A DNA stretch of 64,000 nucleotides from Erythrobacter sp. (GCA_024642335.1 JAHEBH010000001.1:62001-126000); one strand, 5' to 3'. Positions 21,263 to 30,695 are shown, counted from the first letter of the stretch. The notes: generated from the sequence alone by a model not told the origin. Numbers and translations are program-made.

Positions 21263-21281
21263 GCCGTTGCGAAGGGTAAGA

Positions 21282-21611
21282 TCAGCACCCGCCTCCGAAT
21301 GAGCACGCCTGGTTCTTGTTGGCGTTGCGCATCACCTGGTCCTGGCCGCGCCGGGTTTCCTGGGCGAGGCGATTCCATTCCGCTCGCGTCATGCAAACAC
21401 GCGTGACCCGGGTACGTGAACCGAGCACCGGCTCGGTGCGGCAGGTCACTTCCTGCAGGCGGGCTTCCTCTTCGCTCAATTCCACCTGTTGCTCTGCCTG
21501 GCTGTTGGGTTGCTGCTGTGCCTGCTCCTGCGCCGTTTCGCGATCCTGCGCAAAAACGGCCGTGCCAAGGGTAATTGCTGCTGCGCATGCGAAAAACTTA
21601 ATGGATTTCAT
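21282..21611 (-). CDS. Small secreted protein, paralogue A
   Basis: A 109-residue protein of unknown function with a signal peptide (MKSIKFFACAAAITLGTAVFAQ). The mature part begins Gln/Glu-rich and then has the stretch CRTEPVLGSRTRVTRVCMTR followed by AEWNRL; the two cysteines there could form a disulphide. A third Cys lies at the FGGGC C-terminus. The track start is 25 codons too early; this ATG has GGGAGAAC upstream. It is a tandem paralogue of the next gene upstream and shares its leader sequence and length exactly. Confidence 0.82.
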   Translation of the reverse strand: MKSIKFFACAAAITLGTAVFAQDRETAQEQAQQQPNSQAEQQVELSEEEARLQEVTCRTEPVLGSRTRVTRVCMTRAEWNRLAQETRRGQDQVMRNANKNQACSFGGGC

Positions 21612-21645
21612 AATGTTCTCCCAAGAACTTGAAGCGGAAATGCCC

Positions 21646-21975
21646 CTAGCAACCGCCGAATTGGTCGCCTCTGCACTCGACACCACCCGAGGCTGTACGT
21701 GTCATCTTATTGACTTCATCACGGGTCCGCGCCTGGATATCGTTCCACTCGTTGCGGGTCAGGCAGGTGCGTGTGCGGCGGGTAAGAGAGCCGGTAACGC
21801 GTTCAGTCCGGCAGACGACTTCGTTGCCGTAGTCATCCTCTTCGTCCTGCGCCTGTTGCTCACCCTCCTGCGAGGCCTGCGGCTCGGCAGGTTGCTGCTG
21901 GTCCGCATCCTGCGCAAGCGCTGCGGTGCCAAGGGCGATTGCTGCGACACAAGCCAGGAATTTGATGGATTTCAT
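21646..21975 (-). CDS. Small secreted protein, paralogue B
   Basis: A 109-residue secreted protein (signal peptide MKSIKFLACVAAIALGTAALAQ) with a Gln/Glu/Asp-rich linker. Its core motif, CRTERVTGSLTRRTRTCLTR followed by NEW, matches paralogue A residue by residue at the conserved positions. It also ends FGGC. GGGAGAAG precedes the ATG. Only 34 bases separate it from paralogue A, so the pair is likely co-transcribed after trmJ. Both look like products of a recent tandem duplication. Function unknown. Confidence 0.82.
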   Translation of the reverse strand: MKSIKFLACVAAIALGTAALAQDADQQQPAEPQASQEGEQQAQDEEDDYGNEVVCRTERVTGSLTRRTRTCLTRNEWNDIQARTRDEVNKMTRTASGGVECRGDQFGGC

Positions 21976-22033
21976 GATCTTCTCCCAAGAAAGCGGGGAG
22001 GGGATTATCACGAAACGGCAGCGAGCATAGTAA

Positions 22034-22756
22034 TCATTTGTCGCATTTTTGCAGGGTGCTCAGCACTCCCCGCAGGGTTCTCACCTCCTGAGAATTCCAG
22101 CCCGGCCGCGTCAGGACAGACCGCAGTGTCCGCTTGGTCGCCTCCATGCGGTCTTCGGGAAAGAAATATCCCTTGGGCTCGAGCATTCCCTCCAGATGTC
22201 CGATCAGGCCGTCAAGCTCCTCCTGGCGGGCGGGCGGGGGAATGGCCTCGATCGTCGGCATCGCGAGCTCGCAGTGCTTGGAATACTCATAAGCGCAAAG
22301 GATTACCGCCTGCGCCAGGTTGAGAGAGCCGAATTCGGGGTTTATCGGTACGGTCAGGATCTTGCGGGCCAGCGCCACATCCTCCGACTCCAGACCCGAT
22401 GCCTCGCGCCCGAACATGATGGCGCTGCGGCCGGGCTGGACGGCGATTTCCCGCGCCGCCTGTTCCGGCGTGACGACTTCCTTTGTCATGCCACGCTTCC
22501 TGACGGTGGAGGCATAGACATGGGTACAATCGGCAAGGGCTTCGGCGGCCGTGTCAAAGACTTCGGCCCTGTCCAGCACCACATCAGCACCGGCAGCGGC
22601 AGGACCTGCGGAGGGATTGGGCCATCCGTCGCGAGGTGCAACGATGCGCATCTCGGTGAGGCCGAAATTGAGCATGGCCCGCGCCGCCTTGCCGATATTC
22701 TCGCCCAATTGCGGGCGCACGAGCACGATTACTGGGGGCCTAGTCTGCGCCGACAT
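22034..22756 (-). CDS. trmJ: tRNA (cytidine/uridine-2'-O-)methyltransferase
   Basis: A SPOUT-family methyltransferase that methylates the 2'-OH of position 32 in tRNA. It has 240 residues. The knotted AdoMet-binding site is seen in [40 protein letters not shown] being the family signature. The N-terminus reads [20 protein letters not shown]. It overlaps the end of nrdR by 17 bases; AGGTCC lies upstream of the ATG. It is the last core gene of the rpiB-glyA-nrdR-trmJ run. Confidence 0.9.
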   Translation of the reverse strand: MSAQTRPPVIVLVRPQLGENIGKAARAMLNFGLTEMRIVAPRDGWPNPSAGPAAAGADVVLDRAEVFDTAAEALADCTHVYASTVRKRGMTKEVVTPEQAAREIAVQPGRSAIMFGREASGLESEDVALARKILTVPINPEFGSLNLAQAVILCAYEYSKHCELAMPTIEAIPPPARQEELDGLIGHLEGMLEPKGYFFPEDRMEATKRTLRSVLTRPGWNSQEVRTLRGVLSTLQKCDK

Positions 22757-23201
22757 CGCGGACCTGGCTGGCGAAATCCTCGAAATCCTTGGCTTCGCTG
22801 AAATCGCGATAGACCGATGCGAAGCGGATATAGGCCACGGAATCGATCTGACGCAGCCCGTCCATCACCATTTCGCCGATCCGCTCGGAAGGGACTTCGC
22901 TTTCGCCGGCTGTTTCAACCTGCCGCTGGATGCCGGAGACGAGCTGGTCGATCCGTTCCTGCTCAACGCCGCGCTTGCGGCAGGCGAGGGAGACGCTCTG
23001 CTCGATCTTCAGGCGGTCGAAGGTCTCGCGCTTGCCGCCATTCTTGATCACGGAGACATCGCGCAATTGCACGCGCTCGAATGTGGTGAAGCGTGCTCCG
23101 CAACTTTCGCACTGCCGACGGCGGCGGATGGAGGTGTTGTCCTCCGTCGGCCGGGAATCCTTTACCTGGCTCTCTTCATGGGCACAGAAGGGGCAGCGCA
23201 T
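22740..23201 (-). CDS. nrdR: Transcriptional repressor NrdR
   Basis: NrdR represses ribonucleotide reductase genes in response to (d)ATP. The 153-residue protein has a zinc ribbon ([19 protein letters not shown], then CESCG) and an ATP-cone domain starting [19 protein letters not shown]. The C-terminus [19 protein letters not shown] is standard. It sits downstream of glyA and a small membrane protein gene, a common arrangement in alphaproteobacteria. I found no NrdR-box pair in this window, so its targets lie elsewhere. Confidence 0.97.
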   Translation of the reverse strand: MRCPFCAHEESQVKDSRPTEDNTSIRRRRQCESCGARFTTFERVQLRDVSVIKNGGKRETFDRLKIEQSVSLACRKRGVEQERIDQLVSGIQRQVETAGESEVPSERIGEMVMDGLRQIDSVAYIRFASVYRDFSEAKDFEDFASQVRDVGAD

Positions 23202-23218
23202 GGGGTGTCAGCAGGTTC

Positions 23219-23440
23219 TCAAGGACGAACGCGCTTGTAGATCATGAAAGCGGCGCCCGCAGCGAGGCCGATGGGCCAGGTGACAACCGGCAGGAGGCCG
23301 CCAGCAAGGGCGCCAAGGGCAGCGCCGGTCAGTACCGGCCTGGTTGAAGGGTGCGCCAAGCCTTCGCGCCCCATCTCCTTGATTTCTTGAACGGCATCGA
23401 CGAGAATCTTGTTGTCGATCGGGTCTTTCTGGTCGTTCAT
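23219..23440 (-). CDS. Small membrane protein between glyA and nrdR
   Basis: A 73-residue protein starting MNDQKDPIDNKILVDAVQEI. It has a polar N-terminal half and a C-terminal Gly/Ala-rich hydrophobic hairpin (LTGAALGALAGGLLPVVTWP, then a second hydrophobic stretch) ending in KRVRP. The ATG lies 5 bases after the glyA stop with GGGAGG overlapping the glyA end, so translation is probably coupled. No family is recognised; the hairpin resembles small bacterial inner-membrane proteins. Confidence 0.75.
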   Translation of the reverse strand: MNDQKDPIDNKILVDAVQEIKEMGREGLAHPSTRPVLTGAALGALAGGLLPVVTWPIGLAAGAAFMIYKRVRP

Positions 23441-23445
23441 TCTAG

Positions 23446-24753
23446 TTACCTCCCGGGATAGACTGGGAATGCCTCGCACAATTCGGAAACCTGGCGGCGG
23501 ACGCGCTCTTCGACCTGAGCGTCGCCTTCCGCGCCGTTGCGGCTCAAGCCATCAACCACTTCGGCGATCAGCTGTCCCACCTTGCGGAACTCGGCGGGAC
23601 CAAAGCCGCGCGTGGTGCCTGCCGGTGTGCCCAGGCGGACACCTGAAGTGACGAAGGGCGAGGCGGGGTCGAAAGGAATGGCGTTCTTGTTGCAAGTAAG
23701 GAAGGCGCGATCGAGGCCTTTTTCTGCCGCCTTGCCGCTCACGCTTTTTGGCGTCAGGTCGACCAGCATCAGGTGGTTGTCCGTACCGCCCGACACGATG
23801 TTGAGCCCGCTTTCCTCAAGGCTCGATGCCAGTGCCTTGGCGTTCTCCACGATGGAGGCGGCATAGGTCTTGAACTCGGGGCGCAGCGCCTCGCCAAAGG
23901 CCACCGCCTTGGCGGCGATGATATGCACCAGCGGGCCGCCCTGCATGCCGGGAAAAACCGCCATGTTGAGCGGCTTTGTCAGCGCCTCGTCGTTCCACAG
24001 GATCACACCCGAACGCGGGCCGCGCAGGCTCTTGTGCGTGGTGGTGGTCACGATATGGGCATGGGGGAAGGGGTGCGGATGAACGCCGCCAGCAACCAGC
24101 CCCGAGAAATGCGACATGTCTGCCAGCAAGTAGGCACCGACTTCGTCCGCAATTTCGCGGAAAGCCTTGAAGTCCCAGTGGCGCGGATAGGCCGTGGCGC
24201 CGGAAATGATCAGCTTGGGCTTGTGCTCCAACGCCAGCTTGCGGACCTGGTCCATGTCGATGCGGCTGTCTTCGCGGCGCACCCCATAGGGCACGGCATT
24301 GAACCACTTGCCGCTCATGTTGACAGGCGATCCGTGGGTCAGGTGACCGCCGCTGGCCAGGTCAAGGCCCATGAAGGTATCGCCGGGATTGAGCAGGGCG
24401 AGGAACACCGCCTGGTTCATCTGCGAGCCCGAATTGGGCTGCACATTGGCGAAATTGCAGCCGAACAGTTTCTTGGCGCGTTCGATGGCGAGCGTTTCAA
24501 CTTCGTCGGCATAATCGCAGCCGCCGTAATAACGCTTGCCCGGATAGCCTTCGGCATATTTGTTGGTGAAGACGCTGCCCGTTGCCTCAAGCACGGCGGG
24601 GCTGGCGATGTTCTCGCTCGCGATCAGTTCGATCCGGTCCCGCTGGCGACCCAGCTCGCGGCCGATAATGGCGCAAACTTCCGGGTCGGCTTCGGCCAGA
24701 GTGTCCTGCCAGAAGCGGTTCAGTGGTTGGGACTGTTGGGTGATCGTGCTCAT
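23446..24753 (-). CDS. glyA: Serine hydroxymethyltransferase
   Basis: This PLP enzyme converts serine and tetrahydrofolate to glycine and methylene-THF. It has 435 residues with the PLP-lysine motif [15 protein letters not shown], the N-terminal [16 protein letters not shown] and YPGKRYYGG. The start ATG overlaps the rpiB stop by 4 bases (ATGA). Upstream rpiB and downstream nrdR and trmJ form one tight run, linking one-carbon supply with nucleotide control. No glycine riboswitch is seen. Confidence 0.98.
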   Translation of the reverse strand: MSTITQQSQPLNRFWQDTLAEADPEVCAIIGRELGRQRDRIELIASENIASPAVLEATGSVFTNKYAEGYPGKRYYGGCDYADEVETLAIERAKKLFGCNFANVQPNSGSQMNQAVFLALLNPGDTFMGLDLASGGHLTHGSPVNMSGKWFNAVPYGVRREDSRIDMDQVRKLALEHKPKLIISGATAYPRHWDFKAFREIADEVGAYLLADMSHFSGLVAGGVHPHPFPHAHIVTTTTHKSLRGPRSGVILWNDEALTKPLNMAVFPGMQGGPLVHIIAAKAVAFGEALRPEFKTYAASIVENAKALASSLEESGLNIVSGGTDNHLMLVDLTPKSVSGKAAEKGLDRAFLTCNKNAIPFDPASPFVTSGVRLGTPAGTTRGFGPAEFRKVGQLIAEVVDGLSRNGAEGDAQVEERVRRQVSELCEAFPVYPGR

Positions 24754-25202
24754 ACTTGCATTTCCACAGGGGGATTGGTCAGTTTGCCGATGCGGCGCGC
24801 GTGGCGATCACCACTGCCGGTTTCGGTCTCTATGAAAGCTTTCAGGCAGGCCTTGGCCATTTCAAGCCCGATGATGCGCTCACCCAGGGCAAGGATATTG
24901 GCGTCATTGTGATCGCGTGCCAGCTGTGCCGAGAAGGGCTCCGTTACAACCGCGCAGCGAATGGCCGGATGGCGATTGGCGGCAATCGAAATGCCGATAC
25001 CGGTGCCGCACAAGGCAACACCGCGCTCTGCCTTGCCCGCAGCCACATATTCGGCAAGGGCATAGCCATAATCCGGATAATCGACGGATTCCCTGCTGTC
25101 GGCACCAAGATCGGTGACCTCATGCCCGGACTCCCGGAGCCAGTCAGCAAGGGCTGCTTTCATGTCGATCGCGGCATGATCGGAGGCGATTGCTATCTTC
25201 AT
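24750..25202 (-). CDS. rpiB: Ribose-5-phosphate isomerase B
   Basis: RpiB interconverts ribose-5-phosphate and ribulose-5-phosphate. It has 150 residues, starting [11 protein letters not shown], with the catalytic stretch [20 protein letters not shown] and the phosphate-binding C-terminal part HARRIGKL. An ATG four codons earlier is an alternative start. It is first in the rpiB-glyA-nrdR-trmJ run, so any promoter should lie in the 120 bases between it and the PQQ dehydrogenase gene. Confidence 0.95.
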   Translation of the reverse strand: MKIAIASDHAAIDMKAALADWLRESGHEVTDLGADSRESVDYPDYGYALAEYVAAGKAERGVALCGTGIGISIAANRHPAIRCAVVTEPFSAQLARDHNDANILALGERIIGLEMAKACLKAFIETETGSGDRHARRIGKLTNPPVEMQV

Positions 25203-25323
25203 GCCTGCGCACATAGTGACTGCACGCCGTGGATGCTACCGCAAAAGGGCGTTCTCCCCGTCGAATTACTTCGGCGGGGTCAAGATGGACAATCAACGCT
25301 GGCGGTGTGCTTCCAGGCCGGCT

Positions 25324-27195
25324 TCACTCGAGGCCGTAGACGAGCAGCATATTGCCCGGAATCTTGTCCAGGAACGCATATCCCGAACTGATCAGCAGCA
25401 TGCCATTGTGAAGGATCGGTGCGGCACCGCCGCTCATCGATCCACCGTGGCCCAACGCGCCGTTGACGCTCTCGTAGGCGCGGTCGGTATCGATATCCCA
25501 CAATATGTCTCCGGTTGCCGCGTCCAGAATGCGGAAATGGGCATCGACACTGCCTGCCAGAACCAGATCGGGTGTGACGGTGATGGCAGCCGAATAACCC
25601 GGCTCGCACAGCGCCTTGCCGTTGCAGACATCGGTTGCCGGGCTGCTCCAGAGAACATCGCCCGTTGCCACGTCCAGCGCGTATATTCCTGGACGACCCG
25701 GTGAGCCATAATCCGCGCCATTATTGGCATCGTTGACCGGCACGAACAGCCGCCCGCCTTCGGCCGCGATTCCGAAATGGATGCCGCCCAGTTCCCCGCC
25801 ACGGCCCACGCGGGTTTGCCAGACCACCTCGCCGGTATCGGGGTCCAGCGCGTGGGCCACGCCCGATTTCTGCCCAGCCAGAAGGTAGGTCCGTCCGTCG
25901 CTACCCTCAGCGAGAATTGTCGCCGCGCCAAAATCCGCATCCGGCCCGGCATCCTCGGGACAGTTGGGGCCACTCGCGCCGCCCCAACAAGCCACGTTCC
26001 AGCTGTCATTTTCCTCCAGCTGCCGGCTCCAGCGGATGGCCCCGCTGGCCATGTCGAGCGCAACGATGGCGCTGCTATGCGGTGAGGAAGGCTGGGAATA
26101 GTTGTTGCCGGTGGCGAGATAGAGCAGCCCGCGTTCACGATCGGCCAACGGTGATGCCCAGACGGGAACGCCCGACGGGCCTCGCTGCAAAGTTCCCTGT
26201 GAATTGGTGCCCTGCGGTTGCGGCTCGTCCACCAGCCAGCTGCGCCAACGTTCCTCCCCCGTGCGTGCATCGAGCGCCAGCAGTGATCCGCGGAATGTGC
26301 AACATTCATATCCGGGGAAGGCCGCGCTTCCTTCTTCGCTCGAGGATATGGGTACGAACAGAGTGTCGCCCGACAGGGTGGCGGGGCCGGTCAGCAAGGT
26401 TGCCGGATGGTCGTAGACCCGGCGGGTCCAAACCTCCTCGCCAGTAGCGGCGTCGATGGCGTAAGTGTTGCCCAGATTATCGCCGAAATAGGCCAGCGGG
26501 CGGGCATCGCTGTCACCCGCTTCCCACGGGCTGACGGTCACGCCTGAACGGATGCCCGATTTCGCGCGATAGGCCCACCGCGCGCAGCCGCTTTCTGCGT
26601 CCAGCGCGTAGACCGTGCCGTTTGTACCACCCAGATAGATCGCACCCCCGGCGATTGCGGGTTGGGCGCGTGTCTCGATCGCATCGGGCACGGCAAAAGC
26701 CCAACGCAGGGTAAGCCGGGGAAGTTCAGCAGCTGTTAGGCCTGCCTTGTCGGCAGGTACGGAGTGGCTGTTGGACGCATCAAGGCCCCAACCATGAAAC
26801 GCGGGCGGACGGTTGCGGTCGAAAGTGGATGACCCCGGCGCGCACATCAGCACCGGAATGGCAGGAGCAGTGCTGCCGAGTGCACGTCCGGATACGGCCT
26901 GCGCAACTGCAGCCCGTTGAGCGTCAGAGAGGCTGGCAGCCTGCTGCTGCATGCGCCCGTCGACCAGTGCTCGCAAAACCACCTCCGGCGAAAGGGTGGA
27001 AAGCGCCGCGCGGCTTGGAGCGTGCGATCCGGCGTTTTCATGGCAGGCAGCGCAGTTTTGCCCGTAAATTGCTTCGCCTTGTGCAAGCCAGTCTGCGCCC
27101 GATGCGCCGGTTGTCTGCTGCGCAGACACAGGAGAGGCCGAAAGAAGCATGGCCGCGCAGGCGCCCAGGACAACCCAAATCTTGCGCATTTCCAT
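25324..27195 (-). CDS. Cytochrome c / PQQ-type dehydrogenase (PVA-dehydrogenase-like)
   Basis: A secreted quinohaemoprotein of about 623 residues. After a signal peptide (ending SPVSAQ) there is a cytochrome-c domain with haem motif CAACH. A beta-propeller follows, with seven DxxTGxxxW-type repeats (for example AIDAATGEEVWTRRV and ALDPDTGEVVWQTRV). Adjacent cysteines in YECCTF recall the vicinal disulphide of PQQ alcohol dehydrogenases. The fusion order, haem then propeller, matches polyvinyl-alcohol-dehydrogenase-like proteins. Substrate unknown. Two in-frame ATGs (27195, 27189) follow GGAGG; the first is used. No pqq synthesis genes are nearby. Confidence 0.82.
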   Translation of the reverse strand: MEMRKIWVVLGACAAMLLSASPVSAQQTTGASGADWLAQGEAIYGQNCAACHENAGSHAPSRAALSTLSPEVVLRALVDGRMQQQAASLSDAQRAAVAQAVSGRALGSTAPAIPVLMCAPGSSTFDRNRPPAFHGWGLDASNSHSVPADKAGLTAAELPRLTLRWAFAVPDAIETRAQPAIAGGAIYLGGTNGTVYALDAESGCARWAYRAKSGIRSGVTVSPWEAGDSDARPLAYFGDNLGNTYAIDAATGEEVWTRRVYDHPATLLTGPATLSGDTLFVPISSSEEGSAAFPGYECCTFRGSLLALDARTGEERWRSWLVDEPQPQGTNSQGTLQRGPSGVPVWASPLADRERGLLYLATGNNYSQPSSPHSSAIVALDMASGAIRWSRQLEENDSWNVACWGGASGPNCPEDAGPDADFGAATILAEGSDGRTYLLAGQKSGVAHALDPDTGEVVWQTRVGRGGELGGIHFGIAAEGGRLFVPVNDANNGADYGSPGRPGIYALDVATGDVLWSSPATDVCNGKALCEPGYSAAITVTPDLVLAGSVDAHFRILDAATGDILWDIDTDRAYESVNGALGHGGSMSGGAAPILHNGMLLISSGYAFLDKIPGNMLLVYGLE

Positions 27196-27239
27196 CAGGC
27201 CTCCAAGAATGCTCATACTGCTTTCATTCCCCAAAATTC

Positions 27240-27263
27240 GCCGGAAAACTTCTTGTTTCCGGC
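27240..27263. promoter_or_regulatory. Inverted repeat between divergent genes
   Basis: A perfect 8-bp inverted repeat (GCCGGAAA / TTTCCGGC) with an 8-base loop sits in the 92-base gap between the divergent PQQ dehydrogenase and NTF2-like genes. It could be an operator controlling both, or a leader hairpin of either. No adjacent regulator gene is present. Confidence 0.35.
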
Positions 27264-27287
27264 ATTGGCACCTGTAGCCTCGCGGCC

Positions 27288-27722
27288 ATGACAGAAGCCG
27301 ACTACCACCGCTACATCGCTGCCTTCAACTCGCGGGATTACGATGCGCTCGAGACGTTCTTTGCCGACGACTTCGTGCTGGAGAATGCCGGATTTGCCGT
27401 GCGCGGCAAGCCCGCCTTTCGTGCCTTCTACGCCTTTTTCCACGAATTCTGCCGTGAGGAGGTGGAGCTCAGGGAGTTCTTTCCGGGCCATGGTGAGGGA
27501 AGGAGCGGCTTCGTCACCAATGTCGTGATCCACTTCACCGGGCTGAAGGAGCTGTCCCAGAAGGAACTCGATGCGCGCGGATACCCGGGGATGACCCCCG
27601 TTCCGGTGGGCGTGAGCGTGTCGGTGGAGTTCTACATCCACTACATCCTTGGAGACGACGGATTGATACGGCACATCAAGGGTGCGGTGTGGGTGCCGGA
27701 AGCACCCACAAGCCGGCCCTAG
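27288..27722 (+). CDS. SnoaL/NTF2-like domain protein
   Basis: A 144-residue cytosolic protein of the nuclear transport factor 2-like superfamily. It begins with the typical MTEADYHRYIAAFNSRDYDALETFFADDFVLEN. The cone-shaped fold of this family serves as isomerase, hydrolase or binding protein, and the function here cannot be told. The track ORF extends 153 codons upstream over the dehydrogenase gene and was cut. Its TAG stop shares CTAG with the convergent neighbour. Confidence 0.8.
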   Translation: MTEADYHRYIAAFNSRDYDALETFFADDFVLENAGFAVRGKPAFRAFYAFFHEFCREEVELREFFPGHGEGRSGFVTNVVIHFTGLKELSQKELDARGYPGMTPVPVGVSVSVEFYIHYILGDDGLIRHIKGAVWVPEAPTSRP

Positions 27723-28615
27723 TAGATCCGCGGCACCCGTTCTTCCGAAGGCCATCCGCGAGACCTGCCGATGGGCAGGAAATCGAAGAAGGCATTGACC
27801 GCATGGATCGAGCCGCCCCAGATCTTGAAGGCTTCGAAAGTCACCAGCACGTTGCCCGGGCCGTATGAGTCCGTGTAGCCGAAGTTCATCCACAGCAGCA
27901 CGGTGCCGTTCTCCTCATCGACAGCGACAACGCTTGGGATGAGGCCGGGGTGGACCATGATGCGCTGTTCATACAGGCCGCAGACTGCGCCGAAGCAGCC
28001 CTGGCCAGCGGTGATGACGCCGTTCTCCACGCGATAGACTTCGGGTGAAAAGGGCGTGTTGGAGTCAGTGAAATTGCCGACGCGCAGGCCTTCGGCATAG
28101 CTCAAGGCGATATCGATCATGTCCTCTCGCGACATGCGCATTCCATCGGGAACGGGCGTGTCCATGCCGCGAACCGGTTCACCCAGAACGGCGGGCTGAA
28201 AGGGTGAATCGGGCGTGATGCGCGCAACGATCGTCTCGATGTTGCTGATCTTGCCACCATCAACGTGAAGCGCGACCGACATCAGCACGGGAGTATCGCC
28301 TTCCATGAAATGGATGTGTGCCGCGGCAACCTGGCGCGCAGTGTCGAGATAGTCGTGACGGAAGCTTTCCTGTCCGGTGATTGTCTTCCACGCGCCTTCG
28401 CCCATCGGCACGGCGCGGCCGCCCTCGGTGTATTCGGCATTGTCGGCAAGCGGGAGCAGGCCCTGGTCATGCGCCAGCACAGCCTCGGCATATTGCGTGA
28501 CGAGATTGCCCAGACAGGCGCGGTTACAATCCTGTGCAGCGGCCTGTGACGGACTGACTGCGAGTGAAAGCAATACCAGCAAGCTTCCCGCAAAGGCCTT
28601 GATGCGAAACATCAT
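27719..28615 (-). CDS. Secreted protein of unknown function, NTF2-like
   Basis: A 298-residue exported protein with a signal peptide (residues 1-28, ending AAAQ). The mature N-terminus has DCNRACLGNLVTQYAEAVLAHD, a helix followed by GGRAVPMGEGAW; this pattern recalls secreted NTF2-like proteins frequent in sphingomonads and fungi. Two Cys in GCFGAVCGLYE could pair. Two consecutive ATGs follow GGGAGG. Its neighbours are an NTF2-like gene, a quinoprotein dehydrogenase and an MFS transporter, which suggests a role in breakdown of an external compound, but this is inference only. Confidence 0.72.
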   Translation of the reverse strand: MMFRIKAFAGSLLVLLSLAVSPSQAAAQDCNRACLGNLVTQYAEAVLAHDQGLLPLADNAEYTEGGRAVPMGEGAWKTITGQESFRHDYLDTARQVAAAHIHFMEGDTPVLMSVALHVDGGKISNIETIVARITPDSPFQPAVLGEPVRGMDTPVPDGMRMSREDMIDIALSYAEGLRVGNFTDSNTPFSPEVYRVENGVITAGQGCFGAVCGLYEQRIMVHPGLIPSVVAVDEENGTVLLWMNFGYTDSYGPGNVLVTFEAFKIWGGSIHAVNAFFDFLPIGRSRGWPSEERVPRIY

Positions 28616-28710
28616 ATTCTACTCCCTCCCATCATCTTCTCATTCTTTGCATAGCGCAGCGCGCACCGATTTCCGATAGCTGGCGGCGCAAATACCTGCC
28701 TGCAAATCTC

Positions 28711-29976
28711 CTAGGCAGGTTGTGCCCGGGCAACCAGCTTCGGGGCCGTTTCCCTGAGGCCCAGTGTAACGAGGCACAGCAGGACGCAGACAACGGCAAG
28801 GAACCAGGGCAGTATCGACAGGCCGAATTCGTCTGCAAACATGCCGATAACTATCGGCATTGCGCCTGCGCCCAGCATTTCCCCCACGGCAGCGTTGAAT
28901 CCCATCGCGGTCGCCTTGAGATGAGCAGGGGCGGACTCGCCGGGGACGACCACCATGATGAGGATGCCTGTCCCCATTGCGCCAGTTCCCGCAAGGATCG
29001 TACCGGCAAAGACCAAAGGCAGCGCTCCATCGCTTAGGGCAAGCAGCAGCACGCCAGCTGCACCGATCGCATATCCAGCGATGATCGCCGCCTTGCGCCC
29101 GACACGGTCCGACAACATGGGGAAGAGAAAACCGGTGCCAATGCCCACAGCTGCCTGAGAGGTCAGGATAACCCCCATCATCTCGTTGCTGAGGCCCAGG
29201 ACATTGACGAGATAGAGCGGCATGAATCCGAGGAATCCCGCAAAGAAGGTCATGTTGAGCGTGGCAATGGACATGGTGAAGCGGATGTTGCGGAGTTTGA
29301 GCAGGGGGCCGACGCTCCCCTTGGGCCTATCCGCCTTCGCAATGCTTTGCGGAGGATTGCGAACGAACATCCAGATCAGGCTCGCCATGATCAGGCCGGG
29401 GATGCCCGCGATCCAGAAGGCCTCACGCCAGCCATAAAGCGCGCCTATCCCTACGATGATGATTGGCCCGAGCATGGGGATGGCGTTGATCCCGACGGTC
29501 GAAAGCACGCCGATGGCCAGGCCGCGCCGCTCGGGCGAGACTTCGGAGCTGACAATATGCGTGCTGAGCGGCGGCAGTCCGCCTTCAGCGAGGCCCATCA
29601 GCGCCCTTGCGGCGAGCAGGGTCAGGAATCCGAGCGCAAGGCCGGAACTGATTGATGAGAGCGAGAAGATCACCGTCGCCACGATCAGCAGCATCTTGCT
29701 CTTGCCGGTGATATCGGCGAGCCGGTTGAGCCCGAAGCTCGACAGCGCCCATGTCGCTGCCAGCACGCCGGTGATCATGCCGATCTGCGTATTGCTGAGC
29801 CCGAATTCGGGCTGGATCATCGGCGCGAGCAGGTTGAAGGCGTTCCGGTCAAGGAAGACGATCCCCATGTTCACGCCCAGCAGGCCGACCAGCAATGTCT
29901 GATAGCGCGGACTGGCGAGTCCGGCCTTGTCCGTGGCCGCTTGTGAAGCGTCTCCCACTGAATTCATGGCCCTCAT
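28711..29976 (-). CDS. MFS transporter
   Basis: A 421-residue major facilitator superfamily protein with 12 predicted membrane segments. It shows the MFS motif after helix 2 (FGLNRLADITGKSKMLL) and an equivalent in the second half (FLFPMLSDRVGRKAAIIAGY). The FLDRNAFNLLAPMI stretch in helix 1 resembles anion:cation symporters of organic acids. The ATG at 29976 or the one at 29967 may be the start; both follow purine-rich sequence. The substrate is unknown, plausibly a carboxylate given the family feel. Confidence 0.87.
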   Translation of the reverse strand: MRAMNSVGDASQAATDKAGLASPRYQTLLVGLLGVNMGIVFLDRNAFNLLAPMIQPEFGLSNTQIGMITGVLAATWALSSFGLNRLADITGKSKMLLIVATVIFSLSSISSGLALGFLTLLAARALMGLAEGGLPPLSTHIVSSEVSPERRGLAIGVLSTVGINAIPMLGPIIIVGIGALYGWREAFWIAGIPGLIMASLIWMFVRNPPQSIAKADRPKGSVGPLLKLRNIRFTMSIATLNMTFFAGFLGFMPLYLVNVLGLSNEMMGVILTSQAAVGIGTGFLFPMLSDRVGRKAAIIAGYAIGAAGVLLLALSDGALPLVFAGTILAGTGAMGTGILIMVVVPGESAPAHLKATAMGFNAAVGEMLGAGAMPIVIGMFADEFGLSILPWFLAVVCVLLCLVTLGLRETAPKLVARAQPA

Positions 29977-30122
29977 CCCCCCGCCATGCGCCGCGAGGAT
30001 ACGCGGCAAGGCATGTATATCAGGGGATTGGCATGGAGCACGGAATTTTTGTGCCGCCTGCCATACATCACACTTCGGCCCGGGCGAGGCTCTTCTATTG
30101 GCAAGTCACCACGTCTAACAAA

Positions 30123-30695
30123 TCAGGAGTTTCCAGGCTTGGATTCCCGGCGGGACAGCAATTCCATCAACTCCTCACGCAATTCGCCCTGGAGCTGTGG
30201 AACCTTGGCCATATATTCGTTGATATAGGACTGGTTGGCGGCAGCGAACGCCGGATGGGCAGTTGTGGCGGAGGACTTGGCGAGAAATCCATATCCTTGA
30301 GGTGAAGACACGAAGGCGTGGAAGGCCTGCAATTCATCGAGCGAGTATATGTCCGCGTAAGCCAGTGCGAGCCCATCCATGATGGGTCCCATATGACTTG
30401 CCAGTGTGTCCATCCCGATATCGATAGCACGCTGTTGGAAGCGCTGGACCAGCGACTGGATTTCCGCATCCTCTGCCAGCTGCGGTTGGGCAACGTTCAA
30501 CTGGGAAATCAGTTGCTGCATTACACCGCCGAAAAGTTCCATGCGCGATTCTTGGGGAAAACCTCTTTCGACGATCTCGCGGGCGAGTTGGTGACGTTGT
30601 TCGACGGCCTCATCGGCTACTTGCTGGGCATAAACTGTTGTTGGAACGGAAAGGCACAACAGCGGCACCGCCAGGACGCAGGCAATTGACTTCAT
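30123..30695 (-). CDS. DUF2059 family exported protein
   Basis: A 190-residue protein with a signal peptide (MKSIACVLAVPLLCLSVPTTVYAQ) and a helical mature domain. The stretch YSLDELQAFHAFVSSPQG near residue 130 is characteristic of DUF2059 proteins. The track ORF started 17 codons early; this ATG has GGGGGA 7 bases upstream. The function of the family is unknown. It lies between rpoD and the MFS gene, all on the minus strand. Confidence 0.8.
   Translation of the reverse strand: MKSIACVLAVPLLCLSVPTTVYAQQVADEAVEQRHQLAREIVERGFPQESRMELFGGVMQQLISQLNVAQPQLAEDAEIQSLVQRFQQRAIDIGMDTLASHMGPIMDGLALAYADIYSLDELQAFHAFVSSPQGYGFLAKSSATTAHPAFAAANQSYINEYMAKVPQLQGELREELMELLSRRESKPGNS

Noticed and set aside
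24754-25323. Glycine or other riboswitch controlling glyA
   Set aside because: glyA overlaps rpiB by 4 bases and the gap before rpiB shows no riboswitch-like conserved blocks.
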